Assembly (NCBI RefSeq): GCF_009017415.1 | Contig: NC_092408.1 | Coordinates: 248,001-312,000, forward strand | Source: Aspergillus flavus | Taxonomy: Eukaryota > Ascomycota > Eurotiomycetes > Eurotiales > Aspergillaceae | DNA: 64,000 nucleotides | Reading direction: 5' to 3' | Shown here: positions 22,355 to 34,300 of the stretch, piece by piece | Layout: every line of letters begins with the position of its first letter | Position numbering within the stretch: position 1 is the first letter of the stretch | Position numbers and translations under genes: made by a program | The notes under the pieces: generated by a model | Seen by the model: only the letters and a program-made list of their open reading frames with translations | The model's database searches: none | What the model was told of the DNA's origin: nothing

Positions 22355-23432
22355 CGTTCGCCGTCCGAGGGAGATTTTCTACGATGCGGAGCAAGTCAGT
22401 GACTTTCAGCTGGCGAGGACTGCCAGGACTTGCGGTTTCACCACCTCGTTATCATATCTTGTTTCTTTTGTTCACCTTGATTACCGGGTCTATAGACGAT
22501 CTCCGGACCTCGAAAAGACCGCTTTTGTGTGTACTACGAGCTGTTGTATTTTATACCCCACATAGCCTTACATTCTACTCTTTTCTATGTTCTGTGTTGC
22601 TATTACGATTATTGATGTTTCTTGTTCTTGATGATGTTATATTCTCCTAGATATATCTGTTACCACATGTTCTGGGCCGTTGCAATGGCATTAACTATAA
22701 AGACTGAACAGAACCAGACTGTTCTGCATTTGCTTTACCGTGACATTGACGACTTTGAAGCTTCATATTGTGCGGGGGGTTGAGGAGATGAAATAGAATT
22801 GGAAAAGAAAGCAAAACAAAACATATCTCGCTGGCCCTTTCGTTGTTTTTTGTGTCATTGCATTCGGAATATATATTTAGGCTTCACAGCCACTAGACAA
22901 TACCACACAGGTCTTTACCAACAGCAGATCAATGGTGAGCTACAGATAACGCTCTTAAATCTATCGTAGATTTCTCTATAAATGATACTAAGATATAAAC
23001 CAGCACTCGCAGGCCTCCCAGCCGTGGATGAACCAGATCGATACCTCGGAGTTAAGAGGAGGCCAAGTCCGGGAGGATCGGCAAGGCTCCGGAGGTGCAC
23101 CAGAGCTCCCCGACCGCCGACTTTTGCGGGGCCGCCGCAAAGGATGGAATCTTTAAACTCGGCCTTCTCGCTCTCTTCCACTTCTTTCAATGGAGGCTTC
23201 TCTGTCGTTCTTTAGAAAGTCTCAATTGTATCTAAACTCTCCATTGCGTCAAACTCGATCGCACCGACTAATGGGGACTGCGCAACGTCGTTAACATCGC
23301 CAACCCACCTCGTCCGATAGCGGACCCCCAAAAAAACAATACTTCGCGGCTGGACTACCGCGCAAATACTGCAGTTCGAAGAAATATCCCCTCGGGGTAT
23401 TCAAGTGAAAGGAGACACATATACAATTTAAA
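22355..23432. other. Intergenic
   Basis: Terminator and promoter DNA. The ORFs at 22915-23215 on both strands overlap each other and show no family features. The last 30 bases before 23433 are A-rich, typical of a fungal leader. Confidence 0.5.
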
Positions 23433-24720
23433 ATGTCGACCGCGTCAACGGCATTCGAAACATCTACAACACCGTCGATACACGAGCATCAAACATCGAA
23501 GAAAATGGGCGGTTCCGCCGCAGGGGGTGGAAATGCACCCCCGGTCACGAGTTCGAAGCGTGACTATAAGGGCTTTGTTGCTGGGGTATTTTCCGGTATT
23601 GCGAAGCTGAGTGGTATGTCTTTTCTGTGGTCTGTCGGCCATTGTGATGTTCTTAGCTAATTTTGTTTTCTACCGATTTTAGTTGGACACCCGTATGTGA
23701 TACCTCTCGTGTCGTGTGCTTCTCTCGGATCAGGAATGTTAACACCAAATTTCACATAGATTCGATACCGTGAAGGTCCGTCTACAGACGAGTAAAGATG
23801 GACATTTCAAGGGACCGTTAGATTGCGTGCTACAGACAGTGCGGAAAGAGGGCGTGAGTGGACTATACAAGGGAGCGACGCCGCCGCTGGTCGGATGGAT
23901 GGTGATGGACTCTGTGTGAGTTTCGTCCGGGCCTTACATAAATGAGGGGGAAGGAGGCGCTGACTCGAAGTATAGCATGCTCGGCTCCTTGACACTGTAT
24001 CGCCGATTGCTCCTTGAAAACGTATTCTCCAGACCTGAGATTCGCCGCATAACACCCTTTGCCAAATACCAGGACCAGGCCACACTGCCCAGCTTTGGTC
24101 ATGGAATTGCAGGAATTATGGCCGGAACGACGGTCAGTTTCATTGCCGCGCCTGTAGAACATGTCAAAGCGCGGCTGCAGATTCAGTATGCGGCCGACAA
24201 ATCGAAGCGCATGTATAGTGGGCCGATCGATTGCATTCGTAAAATTGTAAGTGCACAGTCCATAGACGAGGGATGATAGGGATAATGCTGACTCTCGTAG
24301 CTTCGCACGCATGGACTCGGCGGCTTATATCGTGGCTTGTGCGCTACGATCTTCTTCCGCTCCTTCTTTTTCTTCTGGTGGGGATCCTACGATGTGCTTT
24401 CCCGGTGGATGAGGGAGCGTACGAACCTATCCACCCCGGCCATTAACTTCTGGGCCGGCGGTATCTCGGCGCAGATCTTTTGGATCACATCGTATCCGTC
24501 TGATGTGGTGAAACAGCGCCTTATGACGGACCCGATGGGCGGTGCTCTGGGCGACGGGCAGCGACAGTTCCGGTGGTGGAAAGACGCAGCGGTGGCGGTT
24601 TATCGGGAACGAGGGTGGAGAGGATACTGGAGAGGGTTTGTGCCATGTTTCCTGAGAGCGTTCCCGGCGAATGCCATGGCTCTGGTTGCATTCGAGGGTG
24701 TGATGCGGTGGCTGCCCTGA
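23433..24720 (+). CDS. Mitochondrial carrier (SLC25), carnitine/Ymc-like subgroup
   Basis: Inner-membrane solute carrier of 345 residues in five exons: 23433..23613, 23683..23692, 23760..23915, 23976..24246 and 24301..24720. The second exon is only 10 nt and encodes the link VGHP that opens the first carrier signature, VGHPFDTVKVRLQ. The second repeat signature is APVEHVKARLQ, and the third is SYPSDVVKQRL. Thus all three P-x-(D/E)-x-x-(K/R) motifs are intact. The N-terminus is Ser/Thr-rich. The combination resembles the carnitine/acylcarnitine-Ymc1 branch, but substrate selectivity cannot be read from the sequence. All splice sites are canonical GT/AG with matching phases. Confidence 0.9.
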
Positions 24721-25445
24721 ATTATGTGGCACTCACAGCGGCTACACTAGCATTTGTACATACGATAGAATTATACCAACGCAGAAACGACTTCATATTA
24801 ATAAACTCAAGAAATGAATGCCTTCAACATGTACAAAGAAAATAGAGCAAAATAAAATTAACAAAGAGGTTTTTCCCCTGGTGAAACAAGATAAAGGGCA
24901 AAAAAACCGTTCTAGAGGGCGAACCCTGCAGGGTTGCCGCATTCGGCGACAAGTGAGAGTCCCCATCGTCCAAAAGCAGCCATTGGACTCTCTCTTTGCA
25001 ATTTCTCTTAATCTCTGAATGCAACTGCAGCCCCAGTCGAAGGCATTGAGACACCGAGATGGCGACTCAGCAGCCACAGCAAAACCAGGAAGGCGGAACG
25101 AAAGGGTCGAACCGAGTCAGACAGAAAATTGGGTCCGAGTGTCTTTTTCCGGAGAGCTTCACTAGACTAGAACATCGATCGTCTCCTGCGCCATCATTGT
25201 CTCTGTCCGCTCCCCTCCGGAGACTACATCCGGGGAGTTGACCAACTACTTCCGCTCGTAATCGAATTCGCTATGTCAGGGGCCAGGCACAGCACTGCTT
25301 TTATCGCTGGCTAACGAGGATTCGCCGGACCACCACTGTCGATCCCATATTGACCACGTTACGCACACCAATCCTGCGACAACATCTCACTCTCCTCCTC
25401 GATCAACGCACCTTTCACGTTTCCCCCGGTCCTCAACAGGCCACG
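24721..25445. other. Intergenic, promoter of the Mnn9-like gene
   Basis: It holds the 3' end of the carrier gene and the leader of the mannosyltransferase. An in-frame extension from 25350 (32 codons) precedes the chosen ATG but lacks family resemblance. Confidence 0.5.
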
Positions 25446-26667
25446 ATGGCCGTCGCACGCCCAATGCGACGCACAAGTCCCATCACCTTCTTCCTGGCAG
25501 CCTTCCTCGCCTTCGGATTCCTCTTTTTCCTCCTCTCCCCGTCATCCTCCGCCACCACCGCAGGAGACACCTCCCAGCAACGCCGCGAAGACGCCGCAGA
25601 CCACCCTCTCTCCCCTCCGACAAAACCCTTCCTCAAATCCCAACCCGTCCGCAATGACGGCCTCAAAGCCCCCCCACCAGTCGTACACTACGACCTCAAC
25701 AAACTCACCACAACCAGCGACTCCGCCGACAAAGGCGAACGAGTCCTCATCCTCACCCCCCTAGCTCGCTTCTACCCAGAATTCTGGGACAACCTCGTGC
25801 ACCTCGACTACCCCCACGAACTCATCTCCCTGGGCTTCATCATCCCCAACACAAAAGAAGGCTCCGCCGCCCTCTCCGCCCTGGAATCAGCCATCAGCAA
25901 GACGCAAAACGGGCCCATCCCCTCCCGCTTCGCCAGCATCAGCATCCTCCGCCAGGACTTCGAGCCCCCGCTGCAATCCCAGGATGAAAAAGAGCGCCAC
26001 AAGCTCGAGAACCAGAAGGCTCGGCGCGAGAGCATGTCCCGCGCCCGGAACAGCCTCCTCTTCACCACCCTCGGCCCAGCAACGTCCTGGGTCCTCTGGC
26101 TGGACGCAGATATCGTCGAGACTCCCGCCACACTCATCCAGGATCTGACGGGTCATAATTACCCGGTTATCGTACCGAACTGCTACCAGCGGTACTACAA
26201 TAACGATCACAAGCAGATGGAGGTCCGGCCGTATGACTTCAACTCGTGGATCGATAGCTCCAATGCTCAATCCTTGGCGGAGAGTATGGGCCCCGATGAG
26301 ATTCTGCTAGAGGGGTACGCCGAGATGCCCACGTATCGTACGCTCATGGCCTACCTGGCTGATACCGAGAGTCCCAATCCGAGACGCGTGATCGAGCTCG
26401 ACGGTGTCGGTGGCACGGCCTTGATGGTTAAGGCCGATGTGCATCGCGACGGAGCTATGTTTCCCGCTTTTCCGTTCTATCATCTCGTGGAGACGGAGGG
26501 TTTCGCGAAGATGGCGAAGAGACTGGGGTATCAGGTTTTTGGGTTGCCGGATTATTTTGTGAGTCTTCTTTATCTCTATTTTTTATTTTATCTTTTCTCC
26601 CCCGTTTCTTGTCTGGTTGGAGATGGTGCTAATGGGTTTGATCTAGGTATATCACTACAATGAGTGA
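25446..26667 (+). CDS. mnn9: Mannan polymerase subunit, Mnn9/Anp1/Van1 family (GT62)
   Basis: Golgi type II mannosyltransferase of 377 residues that extends the alpha-1,6 mannan backbone of N-glycans and cell-wall mannan. Exons are 25446..26558 and 26647..26667. The last exon adds only VYHYNE, the conserved family end. The start MAVARPMRR gives a short basic cytosolic tail and a signal-anchor (ITFFLAAFLAFGFLFFLLSP, residues 14-33). The catalytic core has ERVLILTPLARF, SRARNSLLFTTLG, the DxD motif WVLWLDADIVETP, the PNCYQRY motif and ELDGVGGTALMVKADVHRDGAMFPAFPFYHLVETEGFA split over 330-360. The length fits the Mnn9 branch rather than the longer Anp1. Assignment within the three-member family is by overall resemblance. 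Confidence 0.9.
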
Positions 26668-27079
26668 AGGGATTGTGATGTTTTCATTCTAGATTGTTTT
26701 TACGTATTGATTGCTTGCATCCGCGCGCTGTGCGCAGGTTCGTTTTCTCCTGACCGTGGGGTCTTGGCTTTGCATTTCCTTCTGTCTTACGATGCTTCCT
26801 AACTATACTTGATGGTCGGATGGGCGTTGGTTGTCTTGTATTATGTGGTTCTACGTAGAGTGGGATCGAGGTCCGTCTGGTTTGAATCTATGTATTGCCA
26901 GGAACGGGGCTGGCGCTATGGATATTATTCTATGTCCCATTACATACATACACGCGATATCGTTTTTATCTAGATGGCATTTGGTAGATGATGTAGTAGG
27001 TAGTCCCTTGTTTAAGGGTTGGAGAACGAGAGTGAGTGAGGGTGTCGTATTTGAAGATCATAATGGTGAGTATGTGCGC
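26668..27079. other. Intergenic between convergent genes
   Basis: Shared 3' region of the Mnn9-like gene and the zinc transporter gene. The 156-codon plus ORF running into the transporter is an antisense shadow. Confidence 0.5.
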
Positions 27080-28560
27080 TTAATCCCAAGAGATCCTATT
27101 TCTTATGTTAGCAAACCCCACTCAGATATAATGGTGTGTTTGGAAAAGAAAAGCGAGAAGAGGGAAAGAGAAACATACGCAAGCATAATCCCCGCCCCAA
27201 GCGCAACAGCCAAAAACTGCACAATAGTCTTCTTAATCTCGACCTTCTTATCCTTCCCCGTTTCCAACAACTCAGGGATAACAGACACAGTCCCTACATA
27301 AAGGAAGGTCCCCGCCGTAAACGGCAAAAGCATATCACCCCACTGCAAACTGGTGCCCCAAAGACCACTCACCACTCCCTCAGCAGCGTCAGCAGCAGCA
27401 GCACCATGACTACCGCCGAACTCCTGCACTGCGATACCGATAAACGTACCCAAGAAGGCACCGATAGCGGTAACGAACTGTGCGCCCATGGCCTTCTTCT
27501 TCGAGAAGCCAGACTGCACAAGGAGGGCGAAGTCGCCGACCTCGTGGGGAATTTCGTGGAAGAAGACGGCGACGGTGGTGGTTGCGCCGATGGTAGGTGA
27601 AGCATAGAAGGACGAGGACATGGCCAGGCCGTCGGTGATGTTGTGGGTGAAGTCGGCGATCAGGTTGAGGTAGCCGCCGAGTTTGACGCTGGGGTTAATT
27701 TCCTTTTCGGGGGAGGGGTCTGCGACGGCTTGTTCCTTGGTGGGCTTGCGCTGCTTGAGGTCGCCAGAGGACTTATTGTCGGGTGAGGTGCTGGTTGTTA
27801 CGGCTGTGGAGGGTTCGTGGGAGTGACTGTGGCCGTGGGAATGGTCGTGGCCTTCGCCGCCGGTTGCGATGCGGAGGGTTTTGTCCATTGCCACGAAGGT
27901 GAAGAAGCCGACCATTATGCCGAGTCCCAGGAGGAGGTTTCTGTTCGGCTCGACCATGACGAAGCGGACGTGGTCGGGGCTGTCTTCGCCGAGGAAGATC
28001 TCAGGTAGGAGGTGGAATAATGTGTCGCCCATCAGCCCACCCACGGCGAAAGCTACCATCACGGACAAGGATGAGGGGTCGATGTTGGGGGGGCATAGTG
28101 CCAGGAGGAAGTCTAGTGTGGGTTAATTAATATGTAATATAGTGGGAGAAATGTAAGGACGTACTTGGGGGTCCGGAGATATACGCAGTGGCCAGAATTG
28201 CGTTTACAGCTGGGCTACCAGGGAAAAGGACGGCGAAGATCTTCGAGGTCAGGCTGGTGGTTTGGGGGTTGGTGGCACGCTTGTGCTCGTTAAGAGATTC
28301 CACGAGAGGGCAATTCTATGTATTAATTAGTATGTTATAGAAAGTCCTAGAGGTACAACAGCAGTCGCGTCGCAAAATCGGTATAGACTCTCCAGGGGTA
28401 GGGACAGCTTCATATTTACCTGCAATTCATCCTCGATCTGGCTTACAGAGAGCTCACCAACGGGAATCGCATCTTTGGCAACCGCTAGTACACTGAAAAG
28501 AACCAATCCAGCAGCCAGCGCAAAGGCAAGCCTATGCGGCGTAGAGAAAAGCCGAGCCAT
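27080..28560 (-). CDS. ZIP zinc transporter, KE4/SLC39A7 (yeast Yke4) type
   Basis: Zinc transporter of 413 residues, expected in the ER or secretory membrane, moving zinc toward the cytosol. Exons are 28560..28420, 28315..28165, 28112..27179 and 27095..27080. The terminal exon is 16 nt and adds ISWD. A signal-like hydrophobic N-terminus (LAFALAAGLVLFSVLAV) is followed by SMVMVAFAVGG-type TM segments. A His-rich loop (GHDHSHGHSHSHE) lies before the metal site helices HNITDGLAM and FHEIPHEVGDFALL, the latter being the LIV-1/KE4 signature. The first ATG at 28560 is preferred to upstream non-ATG extension. The final acceptor (AATAG) is chosen over a closer AAG because it yields the family-like tail. 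It shares a 260-bp promoter with NOP16. Confidence 0.9.
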
Positions 28561-28820
28561 CACCGCGAGAATAATTATGTGCGCCCAGAAGAGCAGTGAC
28601 ACTCGGATCGGAAGTAAGTAATAAGTGACACTGACATGGGACCCGATCGTCGGACCCTTAAACTTACTGATTGTTATCGGAAACCCGCGTCAAACATGCC
28701 AAGACTGTCAATGCAAACACCCACCAACCTTTTCGGAGAAATCGATAAGATTAATTTTCAGATTTCTTCAGCGCATCACATTTTTGATATCGAATCCGTT
28801 AATACACACAATCAAACAAC
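28561..28820. promoter_or_regulatory. Bidirectional promoter, zinc transporter / NOP16
   Basis: 260 bp separate the two diverging start codons. No specific zinc-response or ribosome-biogenesis element could be recognised. Confidence 0.55.
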
Positions 28821-29600
28821 ATGGGAAACCCCAGACAGAAGAGAAAGCTTAAGTCTTCCCTGCCGAAGCAGAAGCCCAAGAGGTCCGGGATCCTCAAGAA
28901 TGGCAACAAGAAAATCAACGTGCTAGGAAATGCGATCATCGCCGAGAATTGGTAATTTTTTCCAAGTACCGGAAACAACATGCGCAATGCTGATGTAGGT
29001 ATCTGTAGGGACCGCAACCTGACTCTTACACAAAACTACCGCCGTCTGGGTCTCTCCCATCGTTTGAATGCCCCCACCGGTGGTTCTGAAAAGCGCGTGA
29101 CGAAAAATGGCATCGAGACCGTCCCGGAGGACTCTCTTCACATCAAGAGCAGCGCCCAGGCCGCCACGAAGAACATTACGCTGGGAGAAACCAAGGTCGA
29201 GCGCGATCCCGAGACCGGAAAGATTATCCGCGTAATCCAGCCCGATGAACACGAAATGATTGTAGTCGCCGGACGTAAGGTCCGCAAGTCGAACCCGCTT
29301 AACGATCCTTTGAACGATTCGTCCGACGACGACATGGAGGATGCTGGGTCGCAGAAGAAGACCCCCGCAAGTGCGATTGTTGAACAGCTCGAACGCCAGG
29401 CAGACAAGGAGAGCAGCGCCGTCAAGGCAAAGAAACCACGACACATGAGCGAGAGAGAAGTGGAGTGGATTACAAGGCTGATCGAACGCCATGGTGACAA
29501 CGTCGCAGCTATGGTCCGTGACCGGAAGTTGAACCCCATGCAGCAGACCGAGGGTGATATAAAACGGAGGATCCGCAAATTTAAGGAGAGCCAGCAATGA
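28821..29600 (+). CDS. nop16: Nop16, 60S ribosome biogenesis protein
   Basis: Nucleolar protein of 240 residues needed for 60S subunit assembly. Exons are 28821..28951 and 29009..29600, joined in phase 2 (GTAATT...CTGTAG) through the Trp codon of [17 protein letters not shown], the family hallmark. The N-terminus is strongly basic ([13 protein letters not shown], then KQKPKR), fitting nucleolar targeting. A central acidic patch ([12 protein letters not shown]) and the C-terminal [19 protein letters not shown] and [13 protein letters not shown] complete the Nop16 pattern. The length matches fungal orthologues. The start lies in a good AACA-ATG-GG context. Confidence 0.93.
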
Positions 29601-30111
29601 AGAAATCTGTTTGTTGCATTGTGTCACGGCGAGTTTGGCGTTAGACGGTTGATTTTGGATAAAAGTATGTTTATGCTGGGTTTCGTTCGATCATGACCGA
29701 GGTGGTCTGCTGGTTGTCCTGGTGGTCTCAAGTCGTGTCATACCATACAATCGTCATTTATGTGCTGTCTGGCATCAATATCCAATGATAATCTGAACAT
29801 AAGCGTTTGAATGAAATAAATATGCAAAATACTGAAGCCGTTTTTAGTATAATGCTTAACCCTACTCAAGCTAAATACGCACTGCCGGAGGATCAACTAA
29901 GGGAGTTTCCACAGAAGAGAGCATAAACATGCCCTACATGCACACCAGTAGCATATCCCCTACACCCATACTGCCCAACACGTCAACTAGTCAACACGTA
30001 CCACGAAAAACCAAATCATCACTCCCATCCCTCTTCTACGATACCACCTCATCTCTACCTTTAATCCTCCATCTCAACCTCCTACCACCACAGACCACGA
30101 CCAACTCCAAA
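29601..30111. other. Intergenic
   Basis: 3' region of NOP16 and C/A-rich leader of the following gene. No other feature is seen. Confidence 0.5.
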
Positions 30112-31236
30112 ATGTCCACCATACTCCTCATAATCTACCTCTACACAATAACCACCCTCCTCAACCCAGGATGGGCCCAAACCAACCAGTACTCCCCTTC
30201 TCACCCCCACCTTAATCAACCCCAAATCACACTGACAATGAAACACCAGAAAAACACCCCAAAACCTCTGCTCAACCCCCGGTACCCACTACTGCCTGCA
30301 CGGCTCCCTCCAAAGCCCGGAAATGCTCTCCTGTGTCTCACGCACCAAAGCCGAGCTTCGCTCTTGCAATATCGAGTACGTTTCTTGCCAGTCTACATCC
30401 AGGCATTTCTGGAGAGGGAAGCACTAATTCATCTACAGATTGGCGCGTATCATCCCCAAGGGCTATGAGGGATGGGCTTTATGTACGTATCTTTTCCTTT
30501 TCATCTCTTTTACCTTGTTTATGGGGTATGGTATAGTGGTAATGGGGGAATAGGCTATGAATCCTCGCCCGCGGCTGGAGATGCTATTTGTACGTTCAAT
30601 GGGACGGGGTATACGCGGATGAGGAGTACTGTTGAGGTTCCGGGGGCGAGGATTTATGACGTTGAGAGTGGTTCGATTGATGGCCTGGAAAGGGTGGATA
30701 TTGTTTCTTTGGAGAAGGGGGTGGGTTCGATGATGGGCTCCAGTCAAAGTTATGGATTGGAGTTCGGCTCAAGTCATGCGGTTACATCCTCTTTGAGTGC
30801 AGTTTGGGGATCTTTCCAGCCAGTGACTGTGTCTGTAGCTGGTGAGATGGGTGAGCCGGTGCAGAGGAAAAGAGAACTGTGGTTCTGTTTTGATCGTGGG
30901 AGGTCAAGGTCCATGGATCCTGGGGATAGGGTTGTGGTTACGGTGTTTGGTTCGGGGTCCAGTTGGATGTCCTCGGTGGTCAGGTCTCAGGAGACTACTA
31001 TGGACAGTGAAGGGGTGGTTGTGTCTAGGCTGGGGCTTGGGATGGGTTCCACTCGGGCTCTTAGTAGCACCTATGTCTCGACTTCGACTGGAAGTTTCGC
31101 CGCTTTAAATGGCACTTCGACGGTTGGGTTTCCTGTCGCGACGGGGTCTGTGGGTGGGGGTGGGGCCTTGGTGGTGGAAGAGACCTGGTATGTGTGTGTT
31201 TTGTTTGTGATCTGGGCTTTGGAATGGGCCTGGTAG
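30112..31236 (+). CDS. Putative secreted or GPI-anchored protein, exon structure uncertain
   Basis: The first frame starts with a convincing signal peptide (MSTILLIIYLYTITTLLNPG, then WAQ). Downstream blocks with CHG/CVS-type cysteines are followed by a long frame from about 30554 to the stop at 31236. That frame has DAICTFNGTGYTRM, many Ser/Gly, and a hydrophobic tail (WYVCVLFVIWALEW) that could be a GPI signal. Two introns have matching phases: 30376..30438 (GTACGT...CTACAG) and 30483..30553 (GTACGT...AATAG), giving CNIELARIIPKGYEGWALCYESS. The link from the signal exon to the cysteine block around 30250-30300 is out of frame, so an additional intron or a lesion must exist there. I do not recognise a domain. 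Confidence 0.45.
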
Positions 31237-31381
31237 ACATTCAAGCATGGTGTCTCGTTTAGTAGGGTGGGATTCTTTTGAGAGACGTAAATGAAAGGTT
31301 GATTACTCTGTTAGCTACAGTCTTGCGGGATAAAGTAAGCACGCTCTATCTATTATTCTATATTTTATCTGTGATCAAAGT

Positions 31382-34300
31382 TCACATATCCTTCACGTAT
31401 CCCTGTTTGGATACTCGTCCCTGATCCAGAACAACATAGTAATCTGCGTCCTTGATGGCTTCCAATCTGTGTGCAATAGTAATGACTGTAGACTCTTTCA
31501 TTTCCTCTCTTAGAACTTGCTGAATCTCCAACGAACTTTCGTGGTCGATGGACGCCGTTGCCTCGTCGAGTATGACAATCGAACTCCGGCGTAAGACCGC
31601 CCTTGACAAGCCGATTAGCTGTCGTTCACCCTGGCTCAGGTTCCGACCCCCGGCTTCCACATGTGTCTCCAAGTTCCAGCCGTGTCTGCTGCAGATGCGT
31701 TTGAGGACGTCTGAACACTCCGCATCTGTGTACTCGCCGGTTGGGTCGAGGTTACGGCGGATGCTTCCCGGGAAAAGAACGGGGTCTTGCGCAACAAAGG
31801 TTACCCTTGTCCGGAGTGCTTGCGTGCTCACCTGCGCAATGTCGTGGTCGTCCACCAGGATGCGGCCGCCATCTGGGCGGATCACGTTAAGAAGCGAGAC
31901 TGCGAGGGTAGACTTCCCGCTTCCTGTCCTGCCGATAACGGCTGTCGTGGACCCGCCAGGGATGCGGAGGGAAATATTATTCAGCGATGGATCCAGGTGA
32001 GGGGCATATCGTATCGTAACATCCTCAAAAACAATATCGGAGCCGAACTTCGGCCAAGATGCCGGTGGCTCAAGGGTCCCTGGAGATTCTTGTTCAATGT
32101 GTAGAAGTTCGTCAACTCTTTCAACTGAGACGAAATCCATTTGCAGTTGGCCATACTGCTTGCATAACGCGTGTGTAGAGTCCACAAAGTTATTCCCTGC
32201 TATCAAAACGAAAGCGGCCAGGCCAGGACTGGCATTCGTGTATAGTGCGATGGCCGCAAGACAGAATGTTGAAAGCGCAGACAGGCCTTCGAAACGATAC
32301 ATCAGCCAGCTCTGCAGTGACCAGTAGAAGTGGTCCATGCCTTGGAATTTATCCACAACAGCGATGACTCTATCCTGAAAGCGGGATTCCGCGTGAAATG
32401 CACGAACAGTAGTTAGACCATGCAACAGTTCTCCAAAGTTCGAGATTAGTGGGCTCAGAGACACCATCTCAAGCCGCCGCAAGCTTTGTGACGTTGGGAG
32501 GAACCGTAGGAAGGTAAAAATAAAGGCGGCTGTTAGAAGAAATGAAAAAGCAAGAAATGTCGGTGTGACTGAGGCAATGACTAGGAGTGATGAAACCCAC
32601 ACGATAGCCTGGAAGATGATTCGCTGGAATTGTTCGCTGATGTTTCCATCGACTACACCGATGTCAGATGTCAACCGATTCATCAAACGTCCAATAGGAG
32701 TGACATCAAAGAAGCGGAATGTGGCATGGCTGACACGCAGCATGACCTCCTGAAACAATGTTTGGCCCGCACAGTAAACTATGACAATCATCATGAGCTG
32801 TGATACTAGGACAGTGAGTGATTGGAAAACTGTAATAGCAAAGAATGCAACAAGCCATGGTCGGACGTCTTCAACTGGTGCAGGAAACTTGTCAAATGGA
32901 TTACCTGGCTTCCAACTGAGCACCTGTGGCAGGACTAGTGGTTCTCCCAGTCCTCCAGAGGAAGCTTTTTTATAAGATGGCGAGAAGCCAAATAACACAA
33001 CCGTTTGATCGTGATCATAAGCCTCACCCCATTCTTTGATAAACCAGGATTGACCAACAGCTGCGAGACGATACATAGTTATGAAGACGGCAAGGACCAG
33101 CCACCACTTATACTTTCCAGCTCGGATATAGTTCCAGTAGACTTTGGCCTTCACTCCCCATTCAGCCCGGTGTTCCTCTTCAATAAACTTGTCTGGCACC
33201 GCGGCTTTATCATCCTGGTCTGTCGCCTCGTCTTGAGCCCCATCGTCCGTGGTGTGGGATGAGGAAGATTCGTCCGTATCATCAATGCTGAGAGTTGAGG
33301 AAATGTTTTGCTTATCTTCTATGGTAGCTCTGCCATCATGAAGGTGAACTATTTGGTCTGCAATATGACGTACTAAAGTGGTGCGGTGAGTAACAAGGAC
33401 AACTGTGCGGTTTTGCATCAACGGGCCGGAGAAGCACCTGCGAACTATGGTTTCTGCCGTGTTATGATCCAGGGCGGACAAAGGGTCGTCAAGGTATAAT
33501 ATTCTTGCAGTGCTGTAGACTGCCCTTGCAAGAGCCACACGTGCCTTCTGCCCACCTGAAAGGCCAATCCCATTTTCGCCCACAAACGATAGATCGCCAT
33601 GTTTGAAGTTAGCCAGGTCTGGAAGTAATGCGCAGGCCTCGAGAACTTGCTTGTAGCGAGGTTCATCGTACGGAGAAGAGAACAGAATATTGTCACGGAT
33701 ACTCATGCTCTGCAACCATGGCGTTTGAGAGCAATATCCGACCATCTCATTGGGGGTCTCGGAAACACCACTCAGTCTATCCAGTTCACCAAGTAGCGCT
33801 TGAAGTAGTGCTGTTTTCCCAGCACCTACTTTACCGCAGATGACTGTCAAGCCCCCAGAAACTCTCAGGTTGATATCAGAGAGCACAGGCGATGCCTTAC
33901 CAGGCCATGCAAAGTAGCAAGAGTCTAACACCAGTGAGGCTCCAGCATTTGATGCTAGTGCTTCCTGTTTCTCCTTATCGGGTTCAGCCATGAAGTCCTC
34001 TATACGTTCCATGGCGATTGAGGCATTGATGAGCACTGTTATTAGACCCGGAATTTCTCTTAGCCGAAGCTCCAGCATAGTGAAGAGCTGCAAGGCCGGA
34101 AATATGATGTCAATACGCAGGGGATTCCCAGCCAACAATGTATAGGCATACAAGGCCACAACAGGAAAAAGACCACTGGCGAAGGTGTTGACAAAGCGAA
34201 TTAGAACATTGAAAAGACTAGTCACGATACGAAGGTTCAATTCAGATTGCCGGGCTTCCATAACCTGACGCAGCCAATGGTTTTGCCAACCATACCAACG

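Noticed and set aside
26831..27301. 156-codon plus ORF at the 3' end of the zinc transporter
   Set aside because: Runs antisense into the transporter's last exons; the transporter frame is strongly supported.
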